Positions 8,183 to 17,764 are shown, counted from the stretch's first letter. The stretch: DNA of 64,000 nucleotides from Cyclobacteriaceae bacterium (GCA_019638285.1 JAHBUB010000008.1:1-64000); one strand, 5' to 3'. Notes: generated by a model from the letters alone, not told the origin. Numbers and translations: made by a program.

Positions 8183-9910
8183 ATGAATAAAACAGGGGCA
8201 TGGTTAGTTGTTAACGCCTTAGAGCAATTACCGATATCACATACGTTTGGTGTTCCTGGGGTACATAACACGGAGATTTATGATGAATTAAATAAGTCCG
8301 AAAAGATCACACCGATATTAGTAACCCACGAAGGTGGTGGTGCATTTATGGCCGATGCGGTAAGCCGTACATCAGATAATATTGGAACACTGGTTATTGT
8401 ACCGGCAGCCGGAGTCACCCATGCGTTAAGTGGTATTGGCGAAGCGTTCTTAGATGGTATTCCCATGCTTATCATCTCCGGTGGAATTCGTACGGATGTC
8501 AATAAAAGTTATCAGCTTCATGAATGGGACATGCATTCGGTGTTAAGTGGAATCACTAAAAAGACTTATAAGATAAAAAGCCATCAGGAAATAATGCCAA
8601 GTATTTTCGAGGCATATACTATCGCGATCTCTGGAAATCCCGGTCCGGTCTTTATTGAGATTCCGGCAAACATTCAATTGTTTAAGGGGGAGGTTTCAGA
8701 AATACCATCCTATAAAAAGCCAGAAAGTAAACCGGCCATACTCGGGCCTCAAATCGATGAAGCCATTCAAATAATTTCAGAATCTAAAAGAGTAGGATTG
8801 TTTTTAGGGTGGGGAGCCAGAGAGGCGACTGCTATAAGTGTACAAATTGCCGAAAGACTAAATGCACCTGTATCAACCACACTACAAGGCTATAGCGTCT
8901 TTCCTGGTGATCATCCGTTATTCACCGGAATGGGTTTTGGTCCCGCATCTGTACCCGCTTCTGAAAATGCCTTTAAAGATGTTGATTGTTTAATTGCAGT
9001 AGGAACAAGATTTGCGGAACTGCCTACAGGAAGCTTTAGCGCAGAAGTTCCTGAGAACCTTATTCATATCGATATCGATAAAAATGTTTTCGATAAAAAT
9101 TACAAGAGTAAACTGGCGATACAAGGTGATGCAAAACAGGTTTTAGAATCTTTATTAACCGAACTCACAAAAAAGAATATCCAAAAAAATGACCCACATT
9201 TAATTAGTTCTATTGCAAAAGATAAACAGGGTTATTATAAAGAATGGTCTGATTATAAATTCGATCGGGTCAATCCCTATCATTTCTTTAAGAGTTTAAG
9301 AAACAATCTTGAAAGGGATGCTATTGCTGTTGTGGATGATGGCAATCACACATTCCTTACTGTAGAGTTATTTCAGAATCTGGAAAGCAAACATTTCATT
9401 AGCCCTACGGATTTCAATTGCATGGGTTACTGCGTACCCGCAGCCATAGGCGCTAAATTTGCTCATCCGAACAAACAGGTTATTGGGATTGTGGGTGATG
9501 GAGCATTTCTTATGACGGGGCTGGAGTTGTTGACTGCAAAAAGAAATAATTTGGGAATTGTAATTTTTGTATTTCATGATGGAGAGCTTTCTCAGATATC
9601 TCAAGGGCAAGAGATTCCTTATAATAGAAAAACAGCTACACAATTAGGAGATTTTAAATTAGAAGGCATTGCTGACGCTGTGGGCGCCACTTACCTGGCT
9701 ATAGAAGATGACACTCAGATAGATCAAATTATTAGTGCTGCACTCAAGGAGGCCAAAGTCGATAGGATTGTCTTGGTGGATGTGTTTATAGATTATGATA
9801 AGCGAACTCGATTCACCAAAGGGGTTGTGAAGTCGGTTTTAGGAAATTTTCCTTTTAGTGATAAAATTCGGTTTATTGGCAGGGCCATAACGCGAAAGAT
9901 TTTAGGGTAA
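8183..9910 (+). CDS. Thiamine-diphosphate-dependent enzyme (acetolactate-synthase-like)
   Basis: A 575-residue three-domain ThDP enzyme of the acetolactate synthase/benzoylformate decarboxylase superfamily. The catalytic Glu that activates ThDP is about E50 in VTHEGGGAF. The ThDP/Mg motif starts with GDG at about 438-440. At the end of that motif most relatives have Asn-Asn; here it is His-Asp (FHDGE), so the usual Asn metal ligand is replaced by Asp (about D466). A C-terminal extension of about 30 residues is basic and amphipathic. It is co-transcribed with the FAD dehydrogenase. It is unlikely to be the biosynthetic IlvB, since no IlvN, IlvC or IlvD gene accompanies it. The reaction is unassigned. 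Confidence 0.85.
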   Translation: MNKTGAWLVVNALEQLPISHTFGVPGVHNTEIYDELNKSEKITPILVTHEGGGAFMADAVSRTSDNIGTLVIVPAAGVTHALSGIGEAFLDGIPMLIISGGIRTDVNKSYQLHEWDMHSVLSGITKKTYKIKSHQEIMPSIFEAYTIAISGNPGPVFIEIPANIQLFKGEVSEIPSYKKPESKPAILGPQIDEAIQIISESKRVGLFLGWGAREATAISVQIAERLNAPVSTTLQGYSVFPGDHPLFTGMGFGPASVPASENAFKDVDCLIAVGTRFAELPTGSFSAEVPENLIHIDIDKNVFDKNYKSKLAIQGDAKQVLESLLTELTKKNIQKNDPHLISSIAKDKQGYYKEWSDYKFDRVNPYHFFKSLRNNLERDAIAVVDDGNHTFLTVELFQNLESKHFISPTDFNCMGYCVPAAIGAKFAHPNKQVIGIVGDGAFLMTGLELLTAKRNNLGIVIFVFHDGELSQISQGQEIPYNRKTATQLGDFKLEGIADAVGATYLAIEDDTQIDQIISAALKEAKVDRIVLVDVFIDYDKRTRFTKGVVKSVLGNFPFSDKIRFIGRAITRKILG

Positions 9911-10050
9911 ACAAAGCCTTACCTAAGGTGATTCTTAGCGAATGTTTTGATAGGAGGATGGTTCGTGTCGTACGATGTTCACCCTACTGTATCAATGAAA
10001 AAAGGAGCGACATTTATTATTACAAGTGCTCATCAACCGCTTGTCTGGAG

Positions 10051-10083
10051 TTTGCTAAAATGAACTTATATTAACTAAATTGG
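10051..10083 (+). promoter_or_regulatory. Promoter candidate for the YceI gene
   Basis: TTTG (10051-10054), a 21-base spacer, then TAAATTGG (10076-10083), one mismatch from the Bacteroidota -7 consensus TAnnTTTG. The same TAAATTGGTG string recurs in front of mqo at 10740. Confidence 0.4.
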
Positions 10084-10109
10084 TGTTCTAGGAAGAAACC
10101 AAATTAATT

Positions 10110-10682
10110 ATGAAGAAAAATAGCCTACTCTCGCTGATTATTATAATGTTTATTGCTGTTGGTGCCGATGCCCAAGTCTGGAAAATTGATCCCAACCATG
10201 CCAGTATCATGTTCAATGCGAAGCATTCTGGAATTTCGATTGTCAATGGAAGATTCATGCAATTTGAGGCTTCCGTGACAGGGGGAACACCGCAAGATTT
10301 TACTGGTGCGAAAGTAAATTTCACGGCACAAGTTAGCAGTATCAGTACTGGAGCTGAAGGACGGGACAAGGACTTGAAGAGTGCTAATTTTTTTGATATG
10401 CAAAATAATCCAACCATCAGTTTTGTAAGTAAATCGTTCACCAAAACAGGTGATCATATGTACAAAGTGGTAGGCGATTTGACCATGAGAGGAAATACCA
10501 AAGAAGTGGAGCTATCCGCAAACCATATCGGATCTACTAAGACGGGGGATGGACTTAACAAAGTGGGGTTTCAATTGACCGGTAGCGTAGATAGAAACGA
10601 TTTCGGAATATCAGGTGCATCAGGTTCTGTGGCGCCAATCATAGAAATTCTCTGTAACGTAGAAATGAGTGAGCAGAAATAG
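10110..10682 (+). CDS. YceI-family periplasmic lipocalin-like protein
   Basis: A 190-residue exported protein with a signal peptide (about residues 1-21, cleaved after ADA) and a single YceI domain. YceI proteins form lipocalin-like barrels that bind polyisoprenoid or other amphiphilic molecules. Typical features are the opening WKIDPNHASIMFNAKHSG, the central DLKSANFFDMQNNPTISF, and the closing NDFGISG. No cytochrome b561 gene is adjacent, although one lies at 41944. The ligand is unknown. Confidence 0.92.
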   Translation: MKKNSLLSLIIIMFIAVGADAQVWKIDPNHASIMFNAKHSGISIVNGRFMQFEASVTGGTPQDFTGAKVNFTAQVSSISTGAEGRDKDLKSANFFDMQNNPTISFVSKSFTKTGDHMYKVVGDLTMRGNTKEVELSANHIGSTKTGDGLNKVGFQLTGSVDRNDFGISGASGSVAPIIEILCNVEMSEQK

Positions 10683-10715
10683 TATAAACTGGAGTAAAAT
10701 CCAACACGCTGAATA

Positions 10716-10747
10716 CTTGCAAGCGGCACTTCGATAACCTAAATTGG
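10716..10747 (+). promoter_or_regulatory. Promoter candidate for mqo
   Basis: CTTG (10716-10719), a 20-base spacer, then TAAATTGG (10740-10747), giving a transcription start near 10754, just before the ATG at 10770. The -7 box is identical to that of the YceI gene upstream. Confidence 0.4.
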
Positions 10748-10769
10748 TGGGCTTTAAGCCAAAACGGCT

Positions 10770-12272
10770 ATGACACAGACAATTAAGCCCCTCATCCAGG
10801 AGACCGATGTGGTTTTAATGGGTGCAGGTATCATGAGCGCAACACTGGGCATGTTGCTAAAGGAGCTCGACCCCACTATTACCATACAAATTTTTGAACG
10901 CCTGGATCAGGCTGGAACAGAAAGTTCGGATGCCTGGAACAACGCGGGTACGGGCCATTCGGCTTTTTGCGAGTTGAATTATACACCACAAAAGGAGGAC
11001 GGTTCAATCAATATTTCAAAAGCAGTTAAGATTGCTGAGTCTTTCGAGTTGTCGAAAGAGTTTTGGGCTTATCTGGTTCAAAAGAATTATATCAAACCCT
11101 CAGAATTTATTACTCAGGTTCCTCATATTAGTTTGGTGTGGGGAGAGGAGAATGTGGCATTTCTTAAAAAGAGGCACAGTCTAATGAGCGAAAACCCACT
11201 CTTTAAAGGCATGGCCTATACCGAAGACAGGGACTTAATGGCAACATGGGCGCCCCTGGTGATGCGGGGACGTAAGAGCACGCAGAAGGTGGCGGCTACT
11301 TGCATGGACATAGGCACAGATGTGAATTTTGGAAACCTTACGCGAAGTATGATTGCCCAACTGGAGAAAATGCCAGGGGTAACTGTTCATTATAATGTAG
11401 AAGCACTTGATCTCGATCCGGATGGTAAAGGAGGATGGGATGTGTTTGTTAGGAACTTGTTGAGTATGCAAAAGAGTCAGTGCAATGCGAAATTTGTATT
11501 TATTGGTGCTGGGGGAGCTACGTTGCATTTATTAAAACGTGCAGAGATTGAAGAGCGCAAAGGGTATGGAGGTTTTCCGGTGAGTGGGTTGTGGTTGAGA
11601 TGCCTTAATGAAGAATTGATTGCCAAACATCATGCGAAAGTATATGGTAAAGCTTCGGTAGGAGCGCCCCCCATGTCAGTACCACACATTGACACGCGCA
11701 TGATCAACGGGAGAAAACAATTATTGTTTGGTCCGTTTGCCGGATTCTCTACCAAGTTTTTAAAGAATGGATCGTTAATGGATTTACCCAAGTCCATCAG
11801 ACCCGATAACGCTATTCCTATGATTTTTGCGGGATTAAAGAATATGTCACTTACAAAATACTTGATTGAACAAGTACGACAGACACCGGAAGAGCGACAT
11901 GCGGCATTGCGCGAATACATTCCCTTCACCATGTTGACTGACTGGGAGCTGTTGGAGGCAGGTCAGCGTGTTCAGGTAATTAAAAAAGATAAGAAAAAAG
12001 GAGGAGTGCTTGAGTTTGGAACTGAGGTAGTATTATCAAAGGATGGCACGGTAGCTGCCTTATTGGGTGCTTCTCCGGGAGCATCTACCGCAGCGTCCAT
12101 TATGTTGAACTTGATTACGCAGTGTTATAAAAACGCAAGCAAGACAGAAAAGTGGCAGGCTAAATTGAAAGAGATGGTGCCAACCTTTGGTGTGTCTTTG
12201 TCAGAAGACGAGAAGCAATTAGAGGAAACCAGAAAGCGTACGACAGCGATTTTGGAATTGAAAAAGTCTTAG
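10770..12272 (+). CDS. mqo: Malate:quinone oxidoreductase
   Basis: A 500-residue FAD-dependent, membrane-associated enzyme that oxidises L-malate to oxaloacetate and passes electrons to quinone, bypassing NAD-malate dehydrogenase in the TCA cycle. The N-terminal FAD motif is VLMGAGIMSATLG (about residues 15-27), followed by the diagnostic Mqo stretch ESSDAWNNAGTGHSAFCELN. The length matches the family. The end of the protein keeps LLGASPGASTAASIML. The phospholipase D-like gene begins 13 bases after the stop, so the two may be co-transcribed, though no functional link is evident. Confidence 0.97.
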   Translation: MTQTIKPLIQETDVVLMGAGIMSATLGMLLKELDPTITIQIFERLDQAGTESSDAWNNAGTGHSAFCELNYTPQKEDGSINISKAVKIAESFELSKEFWAYLVQKNYIKPSEFITQVPHISLVWGEENVAFLKKRHSLMSENPLFKGMAYTEDRDLMATWAPLVMRGRKSTQKVAATCMDIGTDVNFGNLTRSMIAQLEKMPGVTVHYNVEALDLDPDGKGGWDVFVRNLLSMQKSQCNAKFVFIGAGGATLHLLKRAEIEERKGYGGFPVSGLWLRCLNEELIAKHHAKVYGKASVGAPPMSVPHIDTRMINGRKQLLFGPFAGFSTKFLKNGSLMDLPKSIRPDNAIPMIFAGLKNMSLTKYLIEQVRQTPEERHAALREYIPFTMLTDWELLEAGQRVQVIKKDKKKGGVLEFGTEVVLSKDGTVAALLGASPGASTAASIMLNLITQCYKNASKTEKWQAKLKEMVPTFGVSLSEDEKQLEETRKRTTAILELKKS

Positions 12273-12285
12273 TGCTTATCTAAAC

Positions 12286-13860
12286 ATGGGTTTCCTGTCT
12301 TTCCTAAAATTCATTTTAAAAATTGTTGATCCTGCTTTGAGTGGGTTGTCACTTTTAGTGATAATACTCATCTGTGGATGTTCCTCAGGGAAAGAAACGT
12401 ATCCCGTAATTGACGAAAACTTTTGCGCGCAAATACATTTGGACAGCGCACATGCACTTTCAGTACAGCTTGATCCATTTAAGGATTTAATGTTGAGCAA
12501 AACGGGTGTTTATACTTTAGAAGAAGGAGACAAGGCAATGGTCGCCAGGGCCTGGTTGACAGAATCGGCTGAGGAATCTATAGACATTCAGTACTTTATA
12601 TTTTCTGCCGATAACATTGGCTTGATTGCAATTGACTATTTATTGCGTGCGGCAGATCGTGGGGTAAAAGTGCGCATGCTGGTTGACGATATTATGGTAG
12701 AAGCGGATGCAGAAGACTTAATGGCGCTGGATGGACATCCCAATTTATCGATTAGGATTTATAATCCAACAGCCAATATCGGTAAGAATTTGCCAGAAAA
12801 ATTATACAGCCTTTCAAAAGATTTTCATGGCTTTAACCAACGGATGCACAATAAGACTTTTATAGTGGATCAAAAAGTAGTAATAACAGGAGGGAGAAAT
12901 ATTGCGGACGAATATTTTGACTACGACCATGAATACAATTTTCGTGATCGTGATGTTTTGTTGATTGGTGAGGTGACCAAGGATATCAACAAGTCTTTTG
13001 GGGAATTTTGGAACAGTGATCTGAGCGTCCCTTTGTCAGATCTATTCGATGCAAAGAATTTAGACTTGAATGCAGAAGCGAAATACGATTACATTCATCA
13101 ATATGCCTGCAATCCGGAAAATTTTTGGCCACAGGTGAGGGATAAAATACGATCTGTTCCCATTGCATTTAAAAACATTCAGGATTCAGGTGATTTGGTG
13201 TGGGTGGACAGTGTTTCGTTTGTATCCGATAAGCCTGGTAAGAATGGAGAAGATGGATTAAAGGGAGGAGGGTTGAGTACCGATCATCTTATTGATTTAA
13301 TAAAAAAGGCTAAGAAGTCGGTGTATATCCAATCGCCCTACCTGGTAACTACTGAATTAAGCCAGCGGCTTTTTGATGAAGCAGTGAAGAGGGGAGTAGC
13401 AGTGAAGATACTCACCAATAGTATGACGTCTACAGATAATCTGGAAGCATTCAGTGGCTATAAAAGAGATAGAAAAAAATTATTGGAAACAGGTATTGAT
13501 ATATATGAATTTAAATCTGATGCTGCTATTCGATTTAAAGTAATGACCGGAGCATTGCAGAAGGAGATGGACTACACACCCATTTTTGGTTTACATGCCA
13601 AGTCGATGGTAGTAGATGAAGCCATTGCAGTAATTGGCACTTTTAATTTAGATCCGAGAAGCGCTAATCTCAATACGGAATGTGTTGCAGTGGTTTATGA
13701 CAGTACAATAGCTAGAAATTTGTATACCGCCATGCAGGAGGATATGAAGCCGGAGAATGCCTGGCATACTACTTTGGAGTTTAATCCTGATGACGAGGCT
13801 GGATGGTGGAAGCAGTTTAGTATTTGGTTAAGGGGAGTAGTCCCCAAATCAATATTGTAG
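12286..13860 (+). CDS. Phospholipase D-family (cardiolipin-synthase-like) lipoprotein
   Basis: A 524-residue protein with two HKD catalytic motifs: HNKTFIVD (H188, K190, D195) and HAKSMVVD (H437, K439, D444), the second followed by GTFNLDPRSANLNTE. Both motifs are intact, so phosphatidyl transfer or phosphodiesterase activity is expected. The N-terminus is hydrophobic and ends in a lipobox-like LICGC (Cys about 31), so it is probably a lipoprotein exposed to the periplasm rather than a cytoplasmic ClsA/B. Relatives are often annotated as cardiolipin synthase-like or YmdC. The actual substrate is unproven. Confidence 0.88.
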   Translation: MGFLSFLKFILKIVDPALSGLSLLVIILICGCSSGKETYPVIDENFCAQIHLDSAHALSVQLDPFKDLMLSKTGVYTLEEGDKAMVARAWLTESAEESIDIQYFIFSADNIGLIAIDYLLRAADRGVKVRMLVDDIMVEADAEDLMALDGHPNLSIRIYNPTANIGKNLPEKLYSLSKDFHGFNQRMHNKTFIVDQKVVITGGRNIADEYFDYDHEYNFRDRDVLLIGEVTKDINKSFGEFWNSDLSVPLSDLFDAKNLDLNAEAKYDYIHQYACNPENFWPQVRDKIRSVPIAFKNIQDSGDLVWVDSVSFVSDKPGKNGEDGLKGGGLSTDHLIDLIKKAKKSVYIQSPYLVTTELSQRLFDEAVKRGVAVKILTNSMTSTDNLEAFSGYKRDRKKLLETGIDIYEFKSDAAIRFKVMTGALQKEMDYTPIFGLHAKSMVVDEAIAVIGTFNLDPRSANLNTECVAVVYDSTIARNLYTAMQEDMKPENAWHTTLEFNPDDEAGWWKQFSIWLRGVVPKSIL

Positions 13861-13985
13861 GATAAGAATTCTTAAAAATTATTTGATTGATATTGATTAT
13901 ATTGAATTAGCTAAGGTAGAAGATTGAATCGGAAGTCAAACTACAGCTGTCTACAACCCAATAAGTTTCACTTGAATTTACAACT

Positions 13986-14765
13986 ATGAAATTTTTAGTT
14001 TTATGTTGTGTTTTGTTGCCAACCTTTGCATTTTCTCAATCGGATAAAGGGATAATGCTGAGCGATCTTAGTTGGGTGGAGGCAGAGAAAGTACTTACCA
14101 AAGAAACCATTGTAGTGATTCCTTTAGGAGCGGCTTCCAAAGAACATGGCCCACATTTGTTGTTAAAGAATGATCTTATTCTGGCGGAATACTTAACTGC
14201 GCGAGTCCTTAGAGAGGCCGATGTGGTGATTGCGCCAACCATCAATTACCATTTCTATCCTTCATTTTTGGAATACCCGGGGTCTACTTCTTTAAGATTG
14301 GGTACAGCCCGCGATTTGGTGGTTGATATCTGTAGAAGCCTTGCTGCATATGGCCCCAAAAAATTTTACATCCTGAATACTGGAATTTCTACAGTGCGAG
14401 CGCTTAACCCAGCCCGTGACACACTTGCCAATGATGGAATCACCATGCGGTTCACTGACCTAAATGGTATTTCAGACGTAGAAGATAAAATCAAACAAGA
14501 AGAGGGAGGAACACATGCCGATGAAATTGAAACTTCTATGATCTTGTACATGCGGCCCAAAGCCGTAGACATGCAAAAGGCGGTTAAAGACTATGCACCC
14601 AATCAAGGAAAAGGGCTTACGCGCAATCCTAATAATACAGCCTCCACCTATTCGCCATCAGGTGTATGGGGCGATGCTACATTGGCTTCTTATGAGAAAG
14701 GAAGGATTGTGACGGAGGCGCTGGTTGAGATGATTCTGGATGACATTAGGAAAATGAAAGAGTAA
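13986..14765 (+). CDS. Creatininase-family secreted amidohydrolase
   Basis: A 259-residue protein with a signal peptide (about residues 1-18, ending FAFSQ) followed by a creatininase-fold domain. Visible family motifs are VVIPLGAASKEHGPHLLLKND, holding a conserved E, H and D of the metal site, and GGTHADEIETSMIL near residue 180. Creatininase relatives hydrolyse cyclic or linear amides. Most family members are cytoplasmic, so the signal peptide is a notable difference that is seen in some Bacteroidota members. The substrate is unknown. Confidence 0.85.
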   Translation: MKFLVLCCVLLPTFAFSQSDKGIMLSDLSWVEAEKVLTKETIVVIPLGAASKEHGPHLLLKNDLILAEYLTARVLREADVVIAPTINYHFYPSFLEYPGSTSLRLGTARDLVVDICRSLAAYGPKKFYILNTGISTVRALNPARDTLANDGITMRFTDLNGISDVEDKIKQEEGGTHADEIETSMILYMRPKAVDMQKAVKDYAPNQGKGLTRNPNNTASTYSPSGVWGDATLASYEKGRIVTEALVEMILDDIRKMKE

Positions 14766-14781
14766 GTTTAACCATGCTGAA

Positions 14782-15267
14782 ATGATGACTACCTGGTACC
14801 TTGAGATGTTGGATAGGAATGATTTCAAGCCAAAATACCTTGATGACAAAAACCTACAGGTGCTTGAAGTGAAAGTAAAAGATTTCAGGTACAATCGATT
14901 TCTTTACTCCATGGTGGGCGAACAATGGAGTTGGACCGACAAATTGAAATGGAGTGATGACGAGTGGCGGGCTTATGCGGAAGACGAAAATTTATATACC
15001 CACGTGAGTTATTATGATGGGGCACCTGCTGGTTACTTCGAATTGCAATGGGAGGAAAGTGAAAATGTAAAAATTGTTTATTTTGGCTTGTCACCGAAGT
15101 TTATAGGAAAAGGAATGGGTGGTCATTTATTGTCATGCGCGATTGCGTCAGCGTGGAAGATGAATCCTATTCGGGTTTGGGTTCACACTTGCAGCATGGA
15201 CCATCCATCGGCTCTCAACAACTACAAGGCGCGAGGGATGAAGGTGTATGAATCCAGAATTAACTAA
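14782..15267 (+). CDS. GNAT-family N-acetyltransferase
   Basis: A 161-residue single-domain GNAT protein. The acetyl-CoA-binding motif A is seen as FGLSPKFIGKGMGGHLLSCAI, where RGKG is replaced by IGKGMGG. This is followed by RVWVHTCSMDHPSALNNYKARGM, the usual motif B. The acceptor is unknown. Its ATG lies 14 bases after the creatininase-family stop, so it is probably co-transcribed with that gene. It converges on tex, ending 3 bases before it. Confidence 0.88.
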   Translation: MMTTWYLEMLDRNDFKPKYLDDKNLQVLEVKVKDFRYNRFLYSMVGEQWSWTDKLKWSDDEWRAYAEDENLYTHVSYYDGAPAGYFELQWEESENVKIVYFGLSPKFIGKGMGGHLLSCAIASAWKMNPIRVWVHTCSMDHPSALNNYKARGMKVYESRIN

Positions 15268-15270
15268 TGC

Positions 15271-17541
15271 CTATTTCTTAAACTTCTCCCTCAGCTGCGC
15301 TAATTTATCCTCCATACTTTCTTCTTTTCTTTTTGGAGGTTGTGCTTTAACATTTTTTTGAACCTTTTTCTGAGCTTCCTTTTTAACAGGAGCGGGATTT
15401 GCACCAAACGGGTCGCTTTTCATTGATAATGCAATCCGCTTCCTTGGAATATCAACCTCCACTACTGTTACTTTCACCTTTTGCTGTACAGCAATGATGG
15501 CACTGGGATCCTTTACAAACTGATCGCTTAAGTGGCTGATATGAACCAGCCCATCCTGATGTACACCAATGTCTACAAAGGCACCAAAGTTGGTTACGTT
15601 GGTTACAATTCCCGGAAGTACCATGCCTATCTTAAGATCTTTTATTTCATTCACACCCTCCTCAAAGGAAAATACTTCAAATTGATCACGAGGATCTCTT
15701 CCTGGTTTTTCTAATTCTGCGAGGATATCAGTAAGTGTAGGGAGTCCTACGGTTTCGGTGACATACTTTTTTAAATCTAACTTTCTCCGTAATTCTGCAC
15801 TGTTCATCAAATCTTTGATGGTGCAGTTCAGGTCTTTAGCAAATTGCTCCACCAACTCATATCGCTCAGGATGCACCGCGCTTGTATCTAGTGGATTTTT
15901 GGAATCACGGATGCGAAGGAAGCCTGCGCATTGTTCGAATGCTTTATCTCCAAGGCGTGGCACTTTGCTCAGTGATTTTCGATCTTTAAATGCGCCATTC
16001 TGGTTGCGGTATTCAACGATGCTTTTGGCAAGTTGTGGGCCAAGACCCGATACGTATGAAAGTAAGTCCCGGCTGGCTGTATTTACTTCAACGCCTACTG
16101 AGTTCACACAACTCATCACCACGTCATCCAGGCCTGCTTTTAATTTAGCTTGATCCACATCATGTTGATATTGCCCCACACCAATCGACTTAGCATCTAA
16201 TTTCACCAATTCTGCCAAGGGATCCATTAACCTTCTCCCGATGGATACTGCACCTCGCACGGTAATGTCTTTATCTGGAAATTCCTCCCTCGCCACTTCA
16301 GAAGCAGAATATACAGACGCTCCGCTTTCGTTTACCATTACAATAATAATTTCTTTTGGTAACCCAATGGCCTTTACGAACGATTCTGTTTCTCGGCTGG
16401 CAGTTCCGTTTCCTATAGCAATGGCTTCAATATTAAACCGATCGCACAGCCCCATTACGATTGTACTCGACTTTGCTGTTTCTCGTTGAGGTTCGTGAGG
16501 GTAGATGACGGTGTCAAATAATAATTCACCTTGTTCGCCCAGACACACCAACTTAGTTCCAGAGCGAAATCCAGGATCGAGCGCCAGTACTCTTTTTTGT
16601 CCTAACGGGGAAGCAAGCAATAGTTCTTTCAGATTGGAAGAGAATACCTTGATGGCTTCCTGATCCGCCTTCATTTTGGTTTCTACCCTTATCTCTGTTT
16701 CCAGTGATGGTTTTAGTAATCGTTTGTAGCTGTCTTTCACAGCCAATAATACCTGCTCACTGGCTGCAGATTTAGACTTTATAAATTGCCTTTCTAATAA
16801 TTGAATAGCTTGCGACTCATCGGGAGCGATGTCCAGGGTGATGAAACTTTCTTTTTCAGCCCTGCGCATGGCCAACAATCGATGTGAGGGGGTTTTGCTA
16901 ATGGATTCTTTCCAATCAAAATAATCTTTGAACTTTTGAGCTTCCTCGCTTTCTGCTTTTGACTTTACTACAGAAGCCTGAATCACTCCTTCTTTCCAGA
17001 ATAGTTCTCTAATGTTTTGTCGTGCTTCTTGATTTTCACTTACCCACTCCGCTATAATATCTCGTGCACCAGCCAATGCATCCTCTTCATTGGCTACACC
17101 TAATTCAGTGTTGATATAAGTAGCTAATGCTTTATCGAGATCAACATGACCTTGTTCGAAAAGGAGTGTCGCCAATGGTTCAAGCCCTTTTTCTTTGGCA
17201 GCCGTTGCACGGGTTTTGCGCTTTGGTTTGTAGGGCAAGTAAATGTCTTCTAATTCTGTGAGCGTTTCTGCCTTTTGAATCAGCTTTTCCAGTTCCGGGG
17301 TAAGGAATTGTTGCTTTTCAATGGATTTAAGGATGGCATCCCTTCGTTTATCTAATTCCACCAATTGTTCATGCTTATCACGAATGGCTGCCAGCGCTAC
17401 CTCATCCAGGGTGCCTGTCATTTCTTTTCGATATCGGGCAATAAAGGGGATGGTTGATCCAGCATCCAGTAATTCTACTACTACCTTCACCTGATTTGTG
17501 GTAAGACCAAGTGCTGAGGCGATGCGGGAAATATTATCCAT
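15271..17541 (-). CDS. tex: Tex-family S1 RNA-binding transcription accessory protein
   Basis: A 756-residue protein with the full Tex order: N-terminal Tex helical region, a YqgF/RNase H-like domain (about 325-430, opening RVLALDPGFRSGTKLVCL), helix-hairpin-helix segments (about 490-570) and a C-terminal S1 domain (about 640-705, GIVTNVTNFGAFVDIGVHQDG). A Lys-rich tail follows. Tex proteins bind nucleic acid and affect transcription and stress tolerance. The length is normal for the family and the sequence appears intact. The start ATG at 17541 is unambiguous. Confidence 0.96.
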   Translation of the reverse strand: MDNISRIASALGLTTNQVKVVVELLDAGSTIPFIARYRKEMTGTLDEVALAAIRDKHEQLVELDKRRDAILKSIEKQQFLTPELEKLIQKAETLTELEDIYLPYKPKRKTRATAAKEKGLEPLATLLFEQGHVDLDKALATYINTELGVANEEDALAGARDIIAEWVSENQEARQNIRELFWKEGVIQASVVKSKAESEEAQKFKDYFDWKESISKTPSHRLLAMRRAEKESFITLDIAPDESQAIQLLERQFIKSKSAASEQVLLAVKDSYKRLLKPSLETEIRVETKMKADQEAIKVFSSNLKELLLASPLGQKRVLALDPGFRSGTKLVCLGEQGELLFDTVIYPHEPQRETAKSSTIVMGLCDRFNIEAIAIGNGTASRETESFVKAIGLPKEIIIVMVNESGASVYSASEVAREEFPDKDITVRGAVSIGRRLMDPLAELVKLDAKSIGVGQYQHDVDQAKLKAGLDDVVMSCVNSVGVEVNTASRDLLSYVSGLGPQLAKSIVEYRNQNGAFKDRKSLSKVPRLGDKAFEQCAGFLRIRDSKNPLDTSAVHPERYELVEQFAKDLNCTIKDLMNSAELRRKLDLKKYVTETVGLPTLTDILAELEKPGRDPRDQFEVFSFEEGVNEIKDLKIGMVLPGIVTNVTNFGAFVDIGVHQDGLVHISHLSDQFVKDPSAIIAVQQKVKVTVVEVDIPRKRIALSMKSDPFGANPAPVKKEAQKKVQKNVKAQPPKRKEESMEDKLAQLREKFKK

Positions 17542-17764
17542 TGCTATTTAAATGTGTTTTAAGGAATGCAAAAATAAGGTGCTTATCAGATTGTAAAGAC
17601 GGAAAAGTGAATTATTTAATTATTTTTCTTTTTACCATTTGCTAATCGTTATTGATTAATTGAGAAAATATTTGAATACTAAAAGCTTTCTTGTATCTCG
17701 TACATTGCCCTATCATCTTTATGGAATTATTCAGAAAATCGATTTATATTGTTTTTGATTGAAT

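Noticed and set aside
8183-9910. Biosynthetic acetolactate synthase (ilvB)
   Set aside because: No small subunit or other ilv genes nearby, the metal-site Asn is changed, and the partner is a flavin dehydrogenase.
15758-16153. 131-codon ORF antisense to tex
   Set aside because: It lies wholly within tex on the other strand and has no recognisable motifs.
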